From NCBI GenBank assembly GCA_016930675.1, contig JAFGGG010000025.1, positions 1-64,000 of the forward strand: DNA of 64,000 bases, given 5' to 3'. Both the position numbers and the translations under genes were made by a program. This document shows, piece by piece, positions 26,932 to 35,275 of this stretch; the first letter of the stretch is position 1, and every line of letters begins with the position of its first letter. The stretch comes from Spirochaetales bacterium. GTDB taxonomy: Bacteria; Spirochaetota; Spirochaetia; SZUA-6; RPPD01. The notes under the pieces are model-generated. The model searched no databases. It had not been told where the DNA came from and saw only the letters and a program-made list of their open reading frames with translations.

Positions 26932-28005
26932 TCAGGATGAGAGGGCCGTACGCTTTTTTCTTTTTATATGCGCCATCAGCATAGACAGCAGGTAACTTCC
27001 GGCGTATAAAAGAATAAGCAACAGCAGGACAGTCCATACCGTAAAGCTCTTAGGGCCGAACACCATAGTCAATACGGCTATAACCACAAAATGAAAAAAA
27101 TAACTACTTAGTGCGTGAGCGCCCGGCAACAGGGCCGCACGTGGAATATACTTTTTAAAGAAAGGTTCCAAAAAAGAGAATCCTGAAAACAGCATGCATA
27201 CTACACCCAGGGAAAGACAAAACGAGGGCAGCCGATAATTCCATACCATAGCTGCAAAGAAACCCGGATCCCCCGACCCTCCTGTCAGCAGATAGGGCAG
27301 CGTGGCAGCGGTGCTAAACTCTCTTTTTATTGCATATCTGGAATCTCTCAGGATCTCAACAAGATTACCGTGCCAGACAAAGAATAAAAGCAGTACTGCG
27401 GCATTAGCTCCGATAATTACGGCGATATTTTTCTGTTGCCTTTCATTGTCGCTTAGATTATAGAACAAGCCGCACAGAAATCCAAACAGCCCGAAGATGA
27501 TAGTGGGACTCATAGGTTCATATCCCCAGTTAAAGGGGATAATAAATATTTCATAATACTCACAGACAAATGTAAAAACCAGCAACACCACAATTAAAAA
27601 CAAGAGCAGTATTTTTCTATAGGGGATTACCAAGATAAGACCGCCGATAATACACAACCAGCCGATTGTATTGAGAATTCCGGAAGAGATCAACATATCC
27701 GGCAGCTGTACTCCCAACTGGAGCAGGAATAAAAAAGCAGCAGCCAAAATCAATAATAAACCTCTTACTAGTTTTTTACTAAGGAATTGAACTGTGCTAA
27801 GTTCCGTATGCTTACGCAGAGATAGAGTAAGTGAAAATCCCACCAGAAATAAAAATAATGCGGCATCCAGGGGGACAATATCAAAAAGCATGCGCATTAC
27901 TCCGTTTATTTCAGTTTCCGGAAGCAGAATAAGGACCACGTGAAAGAAAAACATATAAAAAATCGCGATCTGCCTTAATAAATCGATGTATCTCTTTCTC
28001 TGCAT
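26932..28005 (-). CDS. Multipass membrane protein, HGSNAT/DUF1624-like acyltransferase
   Basis: The 357-residue protein has about ten hydrophobic helices. It begins RKRYIDLLRQIAIFYMFFFHVV, the usual opening of membrane acyltransferases of the HGSNAT/DUF1624/OpgC group, with the conserved His in the first helix. VPLDAALFLFLVGFSLTLS and the basic loop SLRKHTE follow. Such proteins acetylate or otherwise acylate sugars across the membrane. The substrate is unknown. The ATG at 28005 has GAGGT five bases upstream. It lies on the same strand as the TetR gene, upstream of it, with about 50 bases between. Confidence 0.7.
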   Translation of the reverse strand: MQRKRYIDLLRQIAIFYMFFFHVVLILLPETEINGVMRMLFDIVPLDAALFLFLVGFSLTLSLRKHTELSTVQFLSKKLVRGLLLILAAAFLFLLQLGVQLPDMLISSGILNTIGWLCIIGGLILVIPYRKILLLFLIVVLLVFTFVCEYYEIFIIPFNWGYEPMSPTIIFGLFGFLCGLFYNLSDNERQQKNIAVIIGANAAVLLLFFVWHGNLVEILRDSRYAIKREFSTAATLPYLLTGGSGDPGFFAAMVWNYRLPSFCLSLGVVCMLFSGFSFLEPFFKKYIPRAALLPGAHALSSYFFHFVVIAVLTMVFGPKSFTVWTVLLLLILLYAGSYLLSMLMAHIKRKKRTALSS

Positions 28006-28075
28006 GACCGACCTCACCACCGTTTATTTTTTGTTCAGTTTTGAATATTGATAAAGAGTATAACAAGAAAAAAAA

Positions 28076-28447
28076 TCAGCGTATATCAAGAAAAGAATTA
28101 AATCCGATTAAATTAAAGGTTTCCTGAATTTTTTCATTAATATTGACGATTTTTAATTTCATTTGATGTTGATTCACATAATTCAATATTTGCAGAATAG
28201 AACCTATCCCGGTTGAACTCATATACGGAACTTTTTTTAAATCGACTGTTATATATTCAATGGTCTTGGTGAATGCCTTTAATGTCTCCAACACGGCTTT
28301 TGAAAATATTTCCGCATTATACGACTCTATATTACCTACCGGCTGCACGGTCAATTTTTCCGGTACGGTCTTATCATATTCTCCCTGAATCTTTAGATCA
28401 TATTCATTATCATTATACTGTTCGAGTTTTTCTATGATGGAATGCAT
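28076..28447 (-). CDS. STAS-domain protein (anti-sigma factor antagonist-like)
   Basis: The 123-residue protein is a STAS domain: ITVDLKKVPYMSSTGIGSILQIL (about 66-88) has the D/S-S-T-G position where antagonists are phosphorylated, followed by KLKIVNINEKIQETFNLIGFNSFLDI. In the SpoIIAA/RsbV scheme the unphosphorylated form binds an anti-sigma kinase. No such kinase is adjacent. The ATG at 28447 is preferred because GGGAGG lies ten bases upstream, whereas the GTG at 28456 is too close to it. Confidence 0.8.
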   Translation of the reverse strand: MHSIIEKLEQYNDNEYDLKIQGEYDKTVPEKLTVQPVGNIESYNAEIFSKAVLETLKAFTKTIEYITVDLKKVPYMSSTGIGSILQILNYVNQHQMKLKIVNINEKIQETFNLIGFNSFLDIR

Positions 28448-28571
28448 TTTATACACACCTCCCGGTTTGCAATGCCCTTATCCTGAATTTTAGCATAAAT
28501 ACAACTCATTGCCAATTATTTTTAGAATTATCTTGTACCGTACATTAAAAGCGGAACGTCGCATTTTATAT

Positions 28572-29372
28572 TCAGGAGGTCGACAACAAAGACAGCACAT
28601 GGTTAAGAGTCTTAACCTGGTAATCAGGTTTAACACTCTCGGTGCTACCGTTATCGTCTTGACTCCGCCTGAGCCAAATACTAAAAATACCGGCTGCTTG
28701 AGCGCCTTTAATATCGCTATTCAGACTGTTTCCTATCATGACAGCCTCCCGGGCCCGGATACCTAACTGTGTCAGTGTATGATCGAACAGCTTTGGATCC
28801 GGTTTGGCCGTACCCAGTTCACCGGATATCGTAATAACCTCAAAAAAGCGTGCTAAACCGCTTTTTTTTAATTTAAACTGCTGGAGATCGGGAATGCCGT
28901 TTGTGATCAAGGCCAGTTTATACTTACCGTGTATGGCAGATAAAAAAGGAAGCGTGTCCTCAAAAAGGATATGCAGTTTACGGCGGGTGCTGACAAATTT
29001 CCTGACACACCTCCCGGCAAGCCGCCTGTCCTCAATTCCAAAATGCGCGAGTGTGTGCAGCCAGGTTTGTGACCGGTAAAACTTTTTCAGCCTGCGTAAT
29101 CCAAGCATCTGTGCGGTATTGCCGGTAAACCGTGCCCATAAAGCCTCCCATGAACTAATGCCTGTCTGCTTGGCATATGCTATGGTGGGTAAAGAGTACC
29201 ACAACTCCCGGGCACATGCCCGTGCCTGCTTGATGAACGCGTCGGCAGCGATCGGATAATGGCGGGCGACCAATTCCGCACAGCTTTTGAAAGCCAGTAA
29301 AGCCGACTGTTCTTCAACCAACAGCGTATCGTCTAAATCAAGGATGAGCGCTTTAATCTTGTGCAATCGCAT
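28572..29372 (-). CDS. HAD-superfamily hydrolase
   Basis: The 266-residue protein has all HAD motifs: LILDLDDTLL (nucleophile and acid Asp, residues 9-18), LITNGIP (motif II), a Lys in GTAKPDPKLF (motif III), and VMIGNSLNSDIKGAQAAG (motif IV). The large alpha-helical cap of about 100 residues after motif I is typical of YjjG/PSP-like nucleotide or sugar phosphatases. The substrate is not evident. It is a single gene with no clear partner. Confidence 0.85.
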   Translation of the reverse strand: MRLHKIKALILDLDDTLLVEEQSALLAFKSCAELVARHYPIAADAFIKQARACARELWYSLPTIAYAKQTGISSWEALWARFTGNTAQMLGLRRLKKFYRSQTWLHTLAHFGIEDRRLAGRCVRKFVSTRRKLHILFEDTLPFLSAIHGKYKLALITNGIPDLQQFKLKKSGLARFFEVITISGELGTAKPDPKLFDHTLTQLGIRAREAVMIGNSLNSDIKGAQAAGIFSIWLRRSQDDNGSTESVKPDYQVKTLNHVLSLLSTS

Positions 29373-29486
29373 ATATGCGCATCAACCTAACATCAGATTA
29401 TATAAAATTCAAGTATGTACACACCTGCACCATTAACAAAGTTTCTATTTTCACATAAAATATTAATTATCAAGAGGGCAATCAAC

Positions 29487-29514
29487 ACACCACCAGCTTT
29501 GCCGGCGGTATGTG
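29487..29514. repeat. Hairpin repeat, ACCACCAGC type
   Basis: ACCACCAGC and GCCGGCGGT flank a TTT loop, and outer CACA/TGTG bases extend the stem. The mismatches become G-U pairs if read as RNA from the minus strand. Related stems stand at 30241-30266 and 34179-34200. Confidence 0.45.
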
Positions 29515-29539
29515 AGTGAGCACTGGTGGGAGAAAAAAC

Positions 29540-30178
29540 ATGGCATTCCTGAAGACAAAAAAAATTACCGTCGTCCCATACCAAAACATGATCCGTTTTG
29601 TTTTACTCTTAACCGGATTGGTTTTTTGTTCCACCTTTTGTTTTTATCTCATTAATCTGCTGCTCATTTTTCCCTGGTCTGCTCCTCAGCTGATAACGGC
29701 CGACAAACCTGAACATGTCGACCTTCTTGTATTCCTGGGAGGAGGCAGCGGGTGCGAGCGAATCGATTACGCTGTACAGCTTTTAAAACAGGAATATAGC
29801 AAAATACTATATACTCCTCATCTTATGAAAAATAAAGAAAGGGAGTACCTATCGGGAAAATTAAGCGAATTGGACCTCCCCATTCATTTTTATTCAGGTG
29901 CTGTAATCGATTCAACATATAACGAGGCGTTACAGACAAAAAAGTTTGTAAAAGAACAAGGAATGGAAAGCATCATACTCGTCACCTCTCCCTACCACAG
30001 CCTGCGCGCCAGCTGGATATTCAGAAAAGTCATGCCTCAAATAAAAATTATCTCTGCTCCCTGTTGTCTTGAAGCTGATTCGTTACATAAAAAATTAAAA
30101 TCCTATCTTGAAAGTGAGCAGTATAAATTTTTGATATATTACCTGCTTTACGCATGGCGCAGTTATAGTTTCAATTAA
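29540..30178 (+). CDS. YdcF/ElyC-like DUF218 membrane protein
   Basis: The 212-residue protein has one N-terminal membrane helix (FVLLLTGLVFCSTFCFYLINLLLIF, residues 17-40). A DUF218 domain follows: DLLVFLGGGSGCERIDYAVQLL, then YNEALQTKKFVKEQG, IILVTSPYHSLRASWIFRK. Family members such as ElyC, SanA and YdcF influence envelope polysaccharide synthesis or cell-wall integrity, with the mechanism unclear. The ATG at 29540 has GGGAG seven bases upstream. A terminator hairpin separates it from the rnf genes. Confidence 0.82.
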   Translation: MAFLKTKKITVVPYQNMIRFVLLLTGLVFCSTFCFYLINLLLIFPWSAPQLITADKPEHVDLLVFLGGGSGCERIDYAVQLLKQEYSKILYTPHLMKNKEREYLSGKLSELDLPIHFYSGAVIDSTYNEALQTKKFVKEQGMESIILVTSPYHSLRASWIFRKVMPQIKIISAPCCLEADSLHKKLKSYLESEQYKFLIYYLLYAWRSYSFN

Positions 30179-30240
30179 GCGCAGAATAAAAATTGCCGCT
30201 TGAATCTTTAAGTATATTTCAATACAATTTCTGTAAACAT

Positions 30241-30266
30241 ACCACCAGCTGTGCTGGTGGCTTTTT
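30241..30266 (+). terminator. Rho-independent terminator before rnfD
   Basis: A perfect stem CCACCAGC (30242-30249) with GCTGGTGG (30253-30260), loop TGT, is followed by C and five T. It ends the YdcF transcript, or may attenuate reading into rnfD, whose start is only 35 bases further. Confidence 0.75.
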
Positions 30267-30300
30267 CGGAAGCAAAGAACTCTAAACAGAGGACCAATAC

Positions 30301-31194
30301 GTGTACGAAAAACTGGTTCAGAAACAGGTGCTCATGCGGCGCGTGCTTATCGCCCTGCTTCCCCTTTACGCGTTTGCCTTGTATTTATACGGACTGCATC
30401 TGGTCTTTTTATCCCTGATTGTATTCCCGCTCGGTATCGGTGTCGAATACCTGTTTGAACGCACACGTAAAAAAAAGGTTTCCGAAGCTGTTTTTGTTAC
30501 CTGTATGCTTTATGTGCTTTCTTTGCCTCCGCTGGTACCCTGGTGGATCGCCGGGCTGGGAATCCTCTTTGCCGTATTCATTGCCAAAGAGGTATTCGGG
30601 GGCTTCGGTCGCAATGTGTTTAATCCGGCTATCGCGGGCCGGCTTTTTGTATACATAACCTTTTCCCCGCACATGACATCCGGCTGGATTTTAGGGGGTA
30701 ATTTCGCTAGCGATGCGGTTTCCAGCGCCACTCCTTTAGCACAGCTTGGCGCCGGACAGAGCCCCGACTTGTTAAATTTACTGTTGGGGTTCCATGCCGG
30801 TTCCATGGGCGAAAGCCCGATAATTCTTATCTTACTGGCAGCGATATTTCTTGCTGCAACTAAAACAGCTAAAGCGAATATTATGATATCCACAGTGGGC
30901 GCGGCCATCCTGTTTTCATACCTTCTTGAATTCGCAGGTGTATCACAGGCTCTTCCGGCTTTACCTGCTCTGCTTTCAGGCAGTCTGGTGTTTGTGGCCG
31001 TGTTTATGGCCACGGATCCGGTATCGGCTCCAAAAAAAATGCCCGCCCAGATTATATACGGAGTACTGATAGGCTCGATTACCGTATTAATCCGTATGTT
31101 CCCGTTATTTAGAGAAGGCACCAGCTTTGCCGTGTTACTGGGAAACACGTTCGCGCCGCTTTTAGATCAGATTTTTTCCAAGGCGAAGACATGA
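30301..31194 (+). CDS. rnfD: Rnf-type ion pump subunit D (RnfD/NqrB family)
   Basis: The 297-residue membrane protein has about nine helices and the RnfD/NqrB core: FGRNVFNPAIAGRLF (about 100-114) and, in the C-terminal part, FMATDPVSAPK. The covalent FMN site is represented by DAVSSATPL, where most homologues have a Gly instead of the second Ser; the flavin-accepting Thr is present. It is shorter than NqrB, hence the RnfD name. It forms the ion-translocating core with the E, A and G subunits. The start is GTG with AGAGGA upstream. It overlaps rnfG by ATGA. Confidence 0.87.
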   Translation: MYEKLVQKQVLMRRVLIALLPLYAFALYLYGLHLVFLSLIVFPLGIGVEYLFERTRKKKVSEAVFVTCMLYVLSLPPLVPWWIAGLGILFAVFIAKEVFGGFGRNVFNPAIAGRLFVYITFSPHMTSGWILGGNFASDAVSSATPLAQLGAGQSPDLLNLLLGFHAGSMGESPIILILLAAIFLAATKTAKANIMISTVGAAILFSYLLEFAGVSQALPALPALLSGSLVFVAVFMATDPVSAPKKMPAQIIYGVLIGSITVLIRMFPLFREGTSFAVLLGNTFAPLLDQIFSKAKT

Positions 31195-31799
31195 ACAAAC
31201 AGGGCATGCTTTATACTGTTGTTATTACTTTCTCAATCTGCTTTATCTTCATATTCATTTTATCGCTTGCGAACAGCGCTTTGACCGACCGTATTGTACA
31301 AAATCAAGATCTTAACGAACGCAAGGCGGTGCTTTCAGCCTTTGGGATAGTGTTTAAAAACGATGAAGAGGCCTCTGCTCTTTTTAAAGAAAGAATATCC
31401 TCGGAAAAAATAAAAGACACTGAACTCTATACAACAACCGTTTCCGGGGAAAAAGCATATGCCATCATTTTTCAGGGACAAGGTCTCTGGGGTCTCATAA
31501 CAGGTGTGCTGGCTGTTGATAAAAAGGTAAAAACTATTATCGGCATGGATCTTATCAGTCATAATGAAACGCCCGGTCTGGGCGGTAGAATCGATGAGCC
31601 TTGGTTTAAGAATCAATTCCGCGATAAAACATTAAACGAACAAGGCATGATTGTAATTACTCAAAACAAGGCCGCAGCGCCAACCGACCGGATCGGAGAA
31701 ATCGATGCCATTACAGCCGCCACTCAGACTTCGCGGGCCTTTGAGAAAATTATAAATAAACATCTTGCCCGACTAAGCGCGCTGCTTGGAGGCAGATGA
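31191..31799 (+). CDS. rnfG: Rnf-type subunit G, FMN-binding (RnfG/NqrC family)
   Basis: The 202-residue protein has one N-terminal membrane helix (about 7-28) and an extracytoplasmic FMN-binding domain. SHNETPGLGGRIDEPWFKNQF is diagnostic, shown here as its halves SHNETPGLGG and DEPWFKNQF. The flavinylation site reads DAITAATQTS with Thr as acceptor; the common S/T-G-A-T is here T-A-A-T. FMN would be attached by an ApbE/Ftp-type transferase, none of which is in the window. It overlaps both neighbours by four bases. Confidence 0.88.
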   Translation: MNKQGMLYTVVITFSICFIFIFILSLANSALTDRIVQNQDLNERKAVLSAFGIVFKNDEEASALFKERISSEKIKDTELYTTTVSGEKAYAIIFQGQGLWGLITGVLAVDKKVKTIIGMDLISHNETPGLGGRIDEPWFKNQFRDKTLNEQGMIVITQNKAAAPTDRIGEIDAITAATQTSRAFEKIINKHLARLSALLGGR

Positions 31800-32446
31800 T
31801 AATGGTCGGAAAACTGCTTACCATAAGTAAAGAAAATCTCTGGACCAATAATCCCATCTTCATTCAGATCCTGGGTATCTGTTCGGCTTTGGCGGTTACC
31901 AACAATCTGATTAATACAACCATTATGTCGGCGGGACTTATCTTTGTCACGGGATTCTCCAATCTCACTGTTTCTTTATTAAAGCATATCATCCCCCGCA
32001 AAGTACGGATGATCATCCAGACCCTTATCATCGCATTCTATGTAATTATTGTTGATCTCATCTTAAGAGCCTTTTTACCGGATATCAGCAGAGCTTTAGG
32101 TCCTTACATCGGTTTGATCATCACAAACTGTATTATCATGGGTCGGGCTGAGGCTTTTGCAGGTTCTCATCCTCCTTTAATCTCCCTCTGGGACGGACTT
32201 ACTTCAGGGGCGGGATATATGGGTGTTTTAATGCTTATAGCTTTTATCCGCGAGCTTCTGGGTTACGGTTCGATTTTCGGTATGCCTGTAATCCTTGAAG
32301 GAAAGCTTTTCGGTCTGTGGCTGATTTTTCCTGAAGGTTTTCAAGGCTGGATTATCATGCTTATGCCGCCCAGTGCTTTTTTTCTGCTGGGCATATTCAT
32401 CTGGATAGCCAAAACCATAATGCTTAAACATAAGGATAAATCATGA
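31796..32446 (+). CDS. rnfE: Rnf-type subunit E (RnfE/NqrD family)
   Basis: The 216-residue protein has six predicted membrane helices and the family motif TNCIIMGRAEAFA (about 104-116), where conserved Cys residues hold the intramembrane iron centre together with RnfA. Residues LLGYGSIFGMPV near 160 are also typical. It starts MIMVGKLLTISKENLWTNNPIF, either at 31796 or at the second ATG 31802. Coupling to rnfG and rnfA by ATGA overlaps shows one operon. Confidence 0.88.
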   Translation: MIMVGKLLTISKENLWTNNPIFIQILGICSALAVTNNLINTTIMSAGLIFVTGFSNLTVSLLKHIIPRKVRMIIQTLIIAFYVIIVDLILRAFLPDISRALGPYIGLIITNCIIMGRAEAFAGSHPPLISLWDGLTSGAGYMGVLMLIAFIRELLGYGSIFGMPVILEGKLFGLWLIFPEGFQGWIIMLMPPSAFFLLGIFIWIAKTIMLKHKDKS

Positions 32447-33036
32447 CCCCCACTATTGATCCCCTGATACTGTTGTTAGCCTCCATATTTACCAGTAATA
32501 TTCTGCTTTCAAACTTTTTGGGCATGTGCTCGTTCATTTCAATTTCCAAAGATCTTAAAGCGGCTCATGGTTTGGGCCTGGCGGTTATCGTGGTAATGAC
32601 TATAACTTCAATAATAAACTGGGCGGTGTACAACCACATTCTTGTGTTTTTTGAACTCGAGTATTTACGTTATATTGTTTTTATTATCGTAATTGCGGCG
32701 GTTGTGCAGATGTTGGAAATGCTGATCGAACGAATTTCCCCCGCCTTATATATGGGCCTCGGCATCTTCCTGCCGCTTATCACGGTTAACTGCGCAATTC
32801 TTGGGGTCTCGCTGTTTTTGCAGATAAGAAACTACAGTATCGAACAGTCCGCAGTCTACGGTTTCGGCTCCGGCGCGGGCTGGTGGCTTGCCATCCTCGC
32901 TCTGGCGGCAATCAGAAAAAAAGTAGATGCGGCTCCCGTGCCGGCCGGCTTAAAGGGGCCCGGGATAACTCTCATCATAATCGGTCTCATGGCCATGGCC
33001 TTTATGGGGTTTTCGGGGATGCTGAATGTACAGTAG
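32443..33036 (+). CDS. rnfA: Rnf-type subunit A (RnfA/NqrE family)
   Basis: The 197-residue protein has six membrane helices. It shows family motifs NILLSNFLGMCSF (about 19-31, one Cys near the membrane iron site) and TVNCAILGVSLFLQ (about 107-120, the second Cys). It pairs with RnfE in antiparallel fashion to form the ion channel half-units. The gap to the NqrF-type gene is nine bases, so the latter belongs to the same operon. Confidence 0.89.
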   Translation: MTPTIDPLILLLASIFTSNILLSNFLGMCSFISISKDLKAAHGLGLAVIVVMTITSIINWAVYNHILVFFELEYLRYIVFIIVIAAVVQMLEMLIERISPALYMGLGIFLPLITVNCAILGVSLFLQIRNYSIEQSAVYGFGSGAGWWLAILALAAIRKKVDAAPVPAGLKGPGITLIIIGLMAMAFMGFSGMLNVQ

Positions 33037-33045
33037 GAGACAGAG

Positions 33046-34167
33046 GTGAACTTAGACTTTCTCATAGCACCGCTTGTTGTGGGTATAATTGGTACGGTGC
33101 TCGCAGGTTTAATCTCTCTTATTGATCTTATTGTGAATAATTATGGTGAGGTCAAGCTTTCTATAAATGACGGTAAAAAGGTAGTTACCGTTAAAGGAGG
33201 AGCACCTCTGCTGAGTTCTTTGGCTGAACATGATATTTTCCTGCCTTCGGCCTGCGGAGGAAGGGCAACCTGCGGTGTCTGTAAAGTCAAAATAAAAAGC
33301 GATGTCGGACCTTATCTGCCCACCGAGCTTCCGTTTATGACCCAGGGGGAAAAACAAAAGAACATCCGGCTCTCCTGTCAGGTGAAGGTCAAAGCAAATC
33401 TGGAGCTTGAGATTCCGGAGGATCTGTTCGCCATCCAAAAATATTCAACCACAGTTACCTCGATTAAGGATCTTACTCCGGATATCAAGGAACTCAAACT
33501 GGCACTTAAGGATCCCAATCAGATCAGTTTTAAGGCCGGTCAATATGCCCAGTTGATTATCCCCCCCTATGGCAAAATCAAACAGTTCACACAACGCGCC
33601 TATTCCATCTCCTCTTCTCCCAGTGATCGGACAAGCCTGGAATTTGTTATCAGACTGGTCCCGGGCGGAATCGCCACAACGTATATTCACACGCTGCTTA
33701 AAGCAGGAGACGATTTGGAGCTCATAGCACCGCTGGGTGATTTTTACCTGCGGGAATCGGAAGCGGATATGCTTTGTGTTGCCGGCGGTTCGGGTATGGC
33801 TCCCATAAAATCTCTCCTGTTTGATATGTATGAAAAAGGAATCACAAAGCGCGACGTATACTATTTCTTCGGAGCGGGAACTGCGGCAGACCTGTTCTAT
33901 ATAGATCTTTTAAAAGATCTGGAAAAGAAATGGCGGACCTTTCATTTTATCCCGGTTGTGACTCAGATGGACAGTAATGACAAGTGGAAGGGAGAGACCG
34001 GATTGGTAACAAAACCCCTGGAGGATTTTCTTGCCGCTAAAATACCCAAACAGAATCCCAAACAGGCATATCTGTGCGGCAGCCCGGGCATGATAGACGC
34101 TGTCATAAAAATACTAACGGCATATGAGGTCAATAAGGATGATATTTTTTATGATAAATTTTCATAA
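33046..34167 (+). CDS. nqrF: NqrF-type NADH-oxidising subunit ([2Fe-2S], FAD)
   Basis: The 373-residue protein has an N-terminal membrane anchor (about 4-28). A [2Fe-2S] domain follows with Cys in SACGGRATCGVC and RLSCQV, then a ferredoxin reductase module: FAD site RAYSISSSPSD, NAD site CVAGGSGMAPIKSLL and C-terminal YLCGSPGMIDA. This is NqrF of Na+-NQR, not RnfB or RnfC. It would take electrons from NADH and pass them to the RnfDGEA-like core. The GTG start follows AGA-rich sequence. Neither nqrA nor rnfB/rnfC is in the window. Confidence 0.86.
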   Translation: MNLDFLIAPLVVGIIGTVLAGLISLIDLIVNNYGEVKLSINDGKKVVTVKGGAPLLSSLAEHDIFLPSACGGRATCGVCKVKIKSDVGPYLPTELPFMTQGEKQKNIRLSCQVKVKANLELEIPEDLFAIQKYSTTVTSIKDLTPDIKELKLALKDPNQISFKAGQYAQLIIPPYGKIKQFTQRAYSISSSPSDRTSLEFVIRLVPGGIATTYIHTLLKAGDDLELIAPLGDFYLRESEADMLCVAGGSGMAPIKSLLFDMYEKGITKRDVYYFFGAGTAADLFYIDLLKDLEKKWRTFHFIPVVTQMDSNDKWKGETGLVTKPLEDFLAAKIPKQNPKQAYLCGSPGMIDAVIKILTAYEVNKDDIFYDKFS

Positions 34168-34178
34168 AAAGCAACACA

Positions 34179-34200
34179 CCACCATAGGTGGCGGCTTTTT
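34179..34200 (+). terminator. Hairpin with T run after nqrF
   Basis: CCACC (34179-34183) pairs with GGTGG (34187-34191) around ATA and is followed by CGGCTTTTT. The sequence from GGTGG to TTTTTCGGA matches the terminator at 30241. The T run is directly followed by CGGAGGG, the ribosome site of the next gene. Confidence 0.55.
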
Positions 34201-34214
34201 CGGAGGGAAAACAG

Positions 34215-34667
34215 ATGAAAATGTCTCCGCAACATAACCAGGCGGTACAGCAGATGCAGCCGGGAGTGATTACCGCCGAGGGTTTCTTAGGGACTGATAA
34301 AAGGCCGCTTGCTGATATTATTCAAGCCGATGAAGAACAAGCCGCCCGGCTTGATATCGAGTGGGAACAACTGGCGGCTCTTTTGCGAAAATTCTATAAA
34401 GCAGGCATTCAAGCTTTGGGAGGCACAATCGAGTTTTTAGGCAAATGGAATGTTAAAGTAGACGAGGCGCGAGGTTTATTACCCTGCCCCTTTAAAGACG
34501 GTCTTTTCCACAAACATACCATTCTGGTAACTCATAAACCCAGCGGGCAGCAGCTGCTGTTCAGTGAGCTTTCCCTGCATCTTCTGGAAAAACATCATTT
34601 TTTACAGGGTAAGGGTTCCACTTTTCGTTTGGAGCTTTCAGAATTAAAGACAGTATTGGATTTATAA
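34215..34667 (+). CDS. Conserved protein of unknown function downstream of the rnf/nqrF operon
   Basis: The 150-residue product is not recognised. It is soluble, with a Gln/Asn-rich N-terminus, a helical middle (ADEEQAARLDIEWEQLAALL) and a beta-rich C-terminal half containing LGKWNVKVDEARGLLPCPF, LFHKHTILVTHKPSGQQ and FSELSLHLLEKHHF. The start at 34215 has GGAGGG seven bases upstream, right after the terminator-like hairpin. Position suggests a link to the ion pump or to the Fe-S genes that face it, but nothing in the sequence proves this. Confidence 0.65.
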   Translation: MKMSPQHNQAVQQMQPGVITAEGFLGTDKRPLADIIQADEEQAARLDIEWEQLAALLRKFYKAGIQALGGTIEFLGKWNVKVDEARGLLPCPFKDGLFHKHTILVTHKPSGQQLLFSELSLHLLEKHHFLQGKGSTFRLELSELKTVLDL

Positions 34668-34675
34668 TTCACATA

Positions 34676-35275
34676 TCAGGTATACATATGAATGTACTGA
34701 TGCAGCAGTTCTTCGGCTTGTTCTTTACACTGACCGCAGACCGTCCCCAGCTTGGTTCTAAACTGAAGTTCCTCGTACGTACGGTCGCCTTTTTTCACGG
34801 CCTCGGCGATATCTTTGTCCGTGACATTCATGCATTGACAAATTACTTTTACCTGTTCCTGCTTGATTTTATGAACCTGGCCTGTTCTTTCAAAATAGTC
34901 TTCAACAGCTTTTCGCAAAGCCCTGTCCCCCAGCACCGAGCAGTGAATCTTATGCGAAGGCAGCGATCCCAGTTCCCGTACGATATCTTCGGGGGTAATC
35001 GTATAGGCCTTATCCACGCTCATGCCCTTAACCATTTCCGAGAGCATTGAGGTGCTGGCAATAGCACTGGCGCATCCGTAGGTTTTCCATTTACAATCGG
35101 TAATTATATTATCCTCGACCTTTATTACCACAAGCATTTGATCGCCGCATTTTATATTACCAACCATTCCTCTGCCGTCTTCCCGATAGTTTTCCTCATC
35201 CTCCAGCAGATTTTTCGGATTAATAAAATGTTCTTTTACCGTGTCTGTATAAAGCCATGTATTTTGTTTGCTCAT
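34676..35275 (-). CDS. nifU: NifU-like Fe-S scaffold with BFD-type [2Fe-2S] domain
   Basis: The 199-residue protein has an IscU-like domain (1-135) with the three assembly Cys in NIKCGDQ, YGCASAIAS and HKIHCSVLG. A Bfd-like domain (about 145-195) follows with CQCMNV and TVCGQCKEQ, four Cys for a permanent [2Fe-2S] cluster. The NFU C-terminal domain of full NifU is absent. It builds transient clusters from sulfur supplied by the desulfurase encoded directly upstream, whose stop overlaps its ATG (ATGA). Confidence 0.9.
   Translation of the reverse strand: MSKQNTWLYTDTVKEHFINPKNLLEDEENYREDGRGMVGNIKCGDQMLVVIKVEDNIITDCKWKTYGCASAIASTSMLSEMVKGMSVDKAYTITPEDIVRELGSLPSHKIHCSVLGDRALRKAVEDYFERTGQVHKIKQEQVKVICQCMNVTDKDIAEAVKKGDRTYEELQFRTKLGTVCGQCKEQAEELLHQYIHMYT

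Noticed and set aside
33046-34167. Annotating this gene as RnfC or RnfB
   Set aside because: It has a plant-type [2Fe-2S] domain and a ferredoxin reductase module with an NADH site, which is NqrF; there are no 4Fe-4S motifs.
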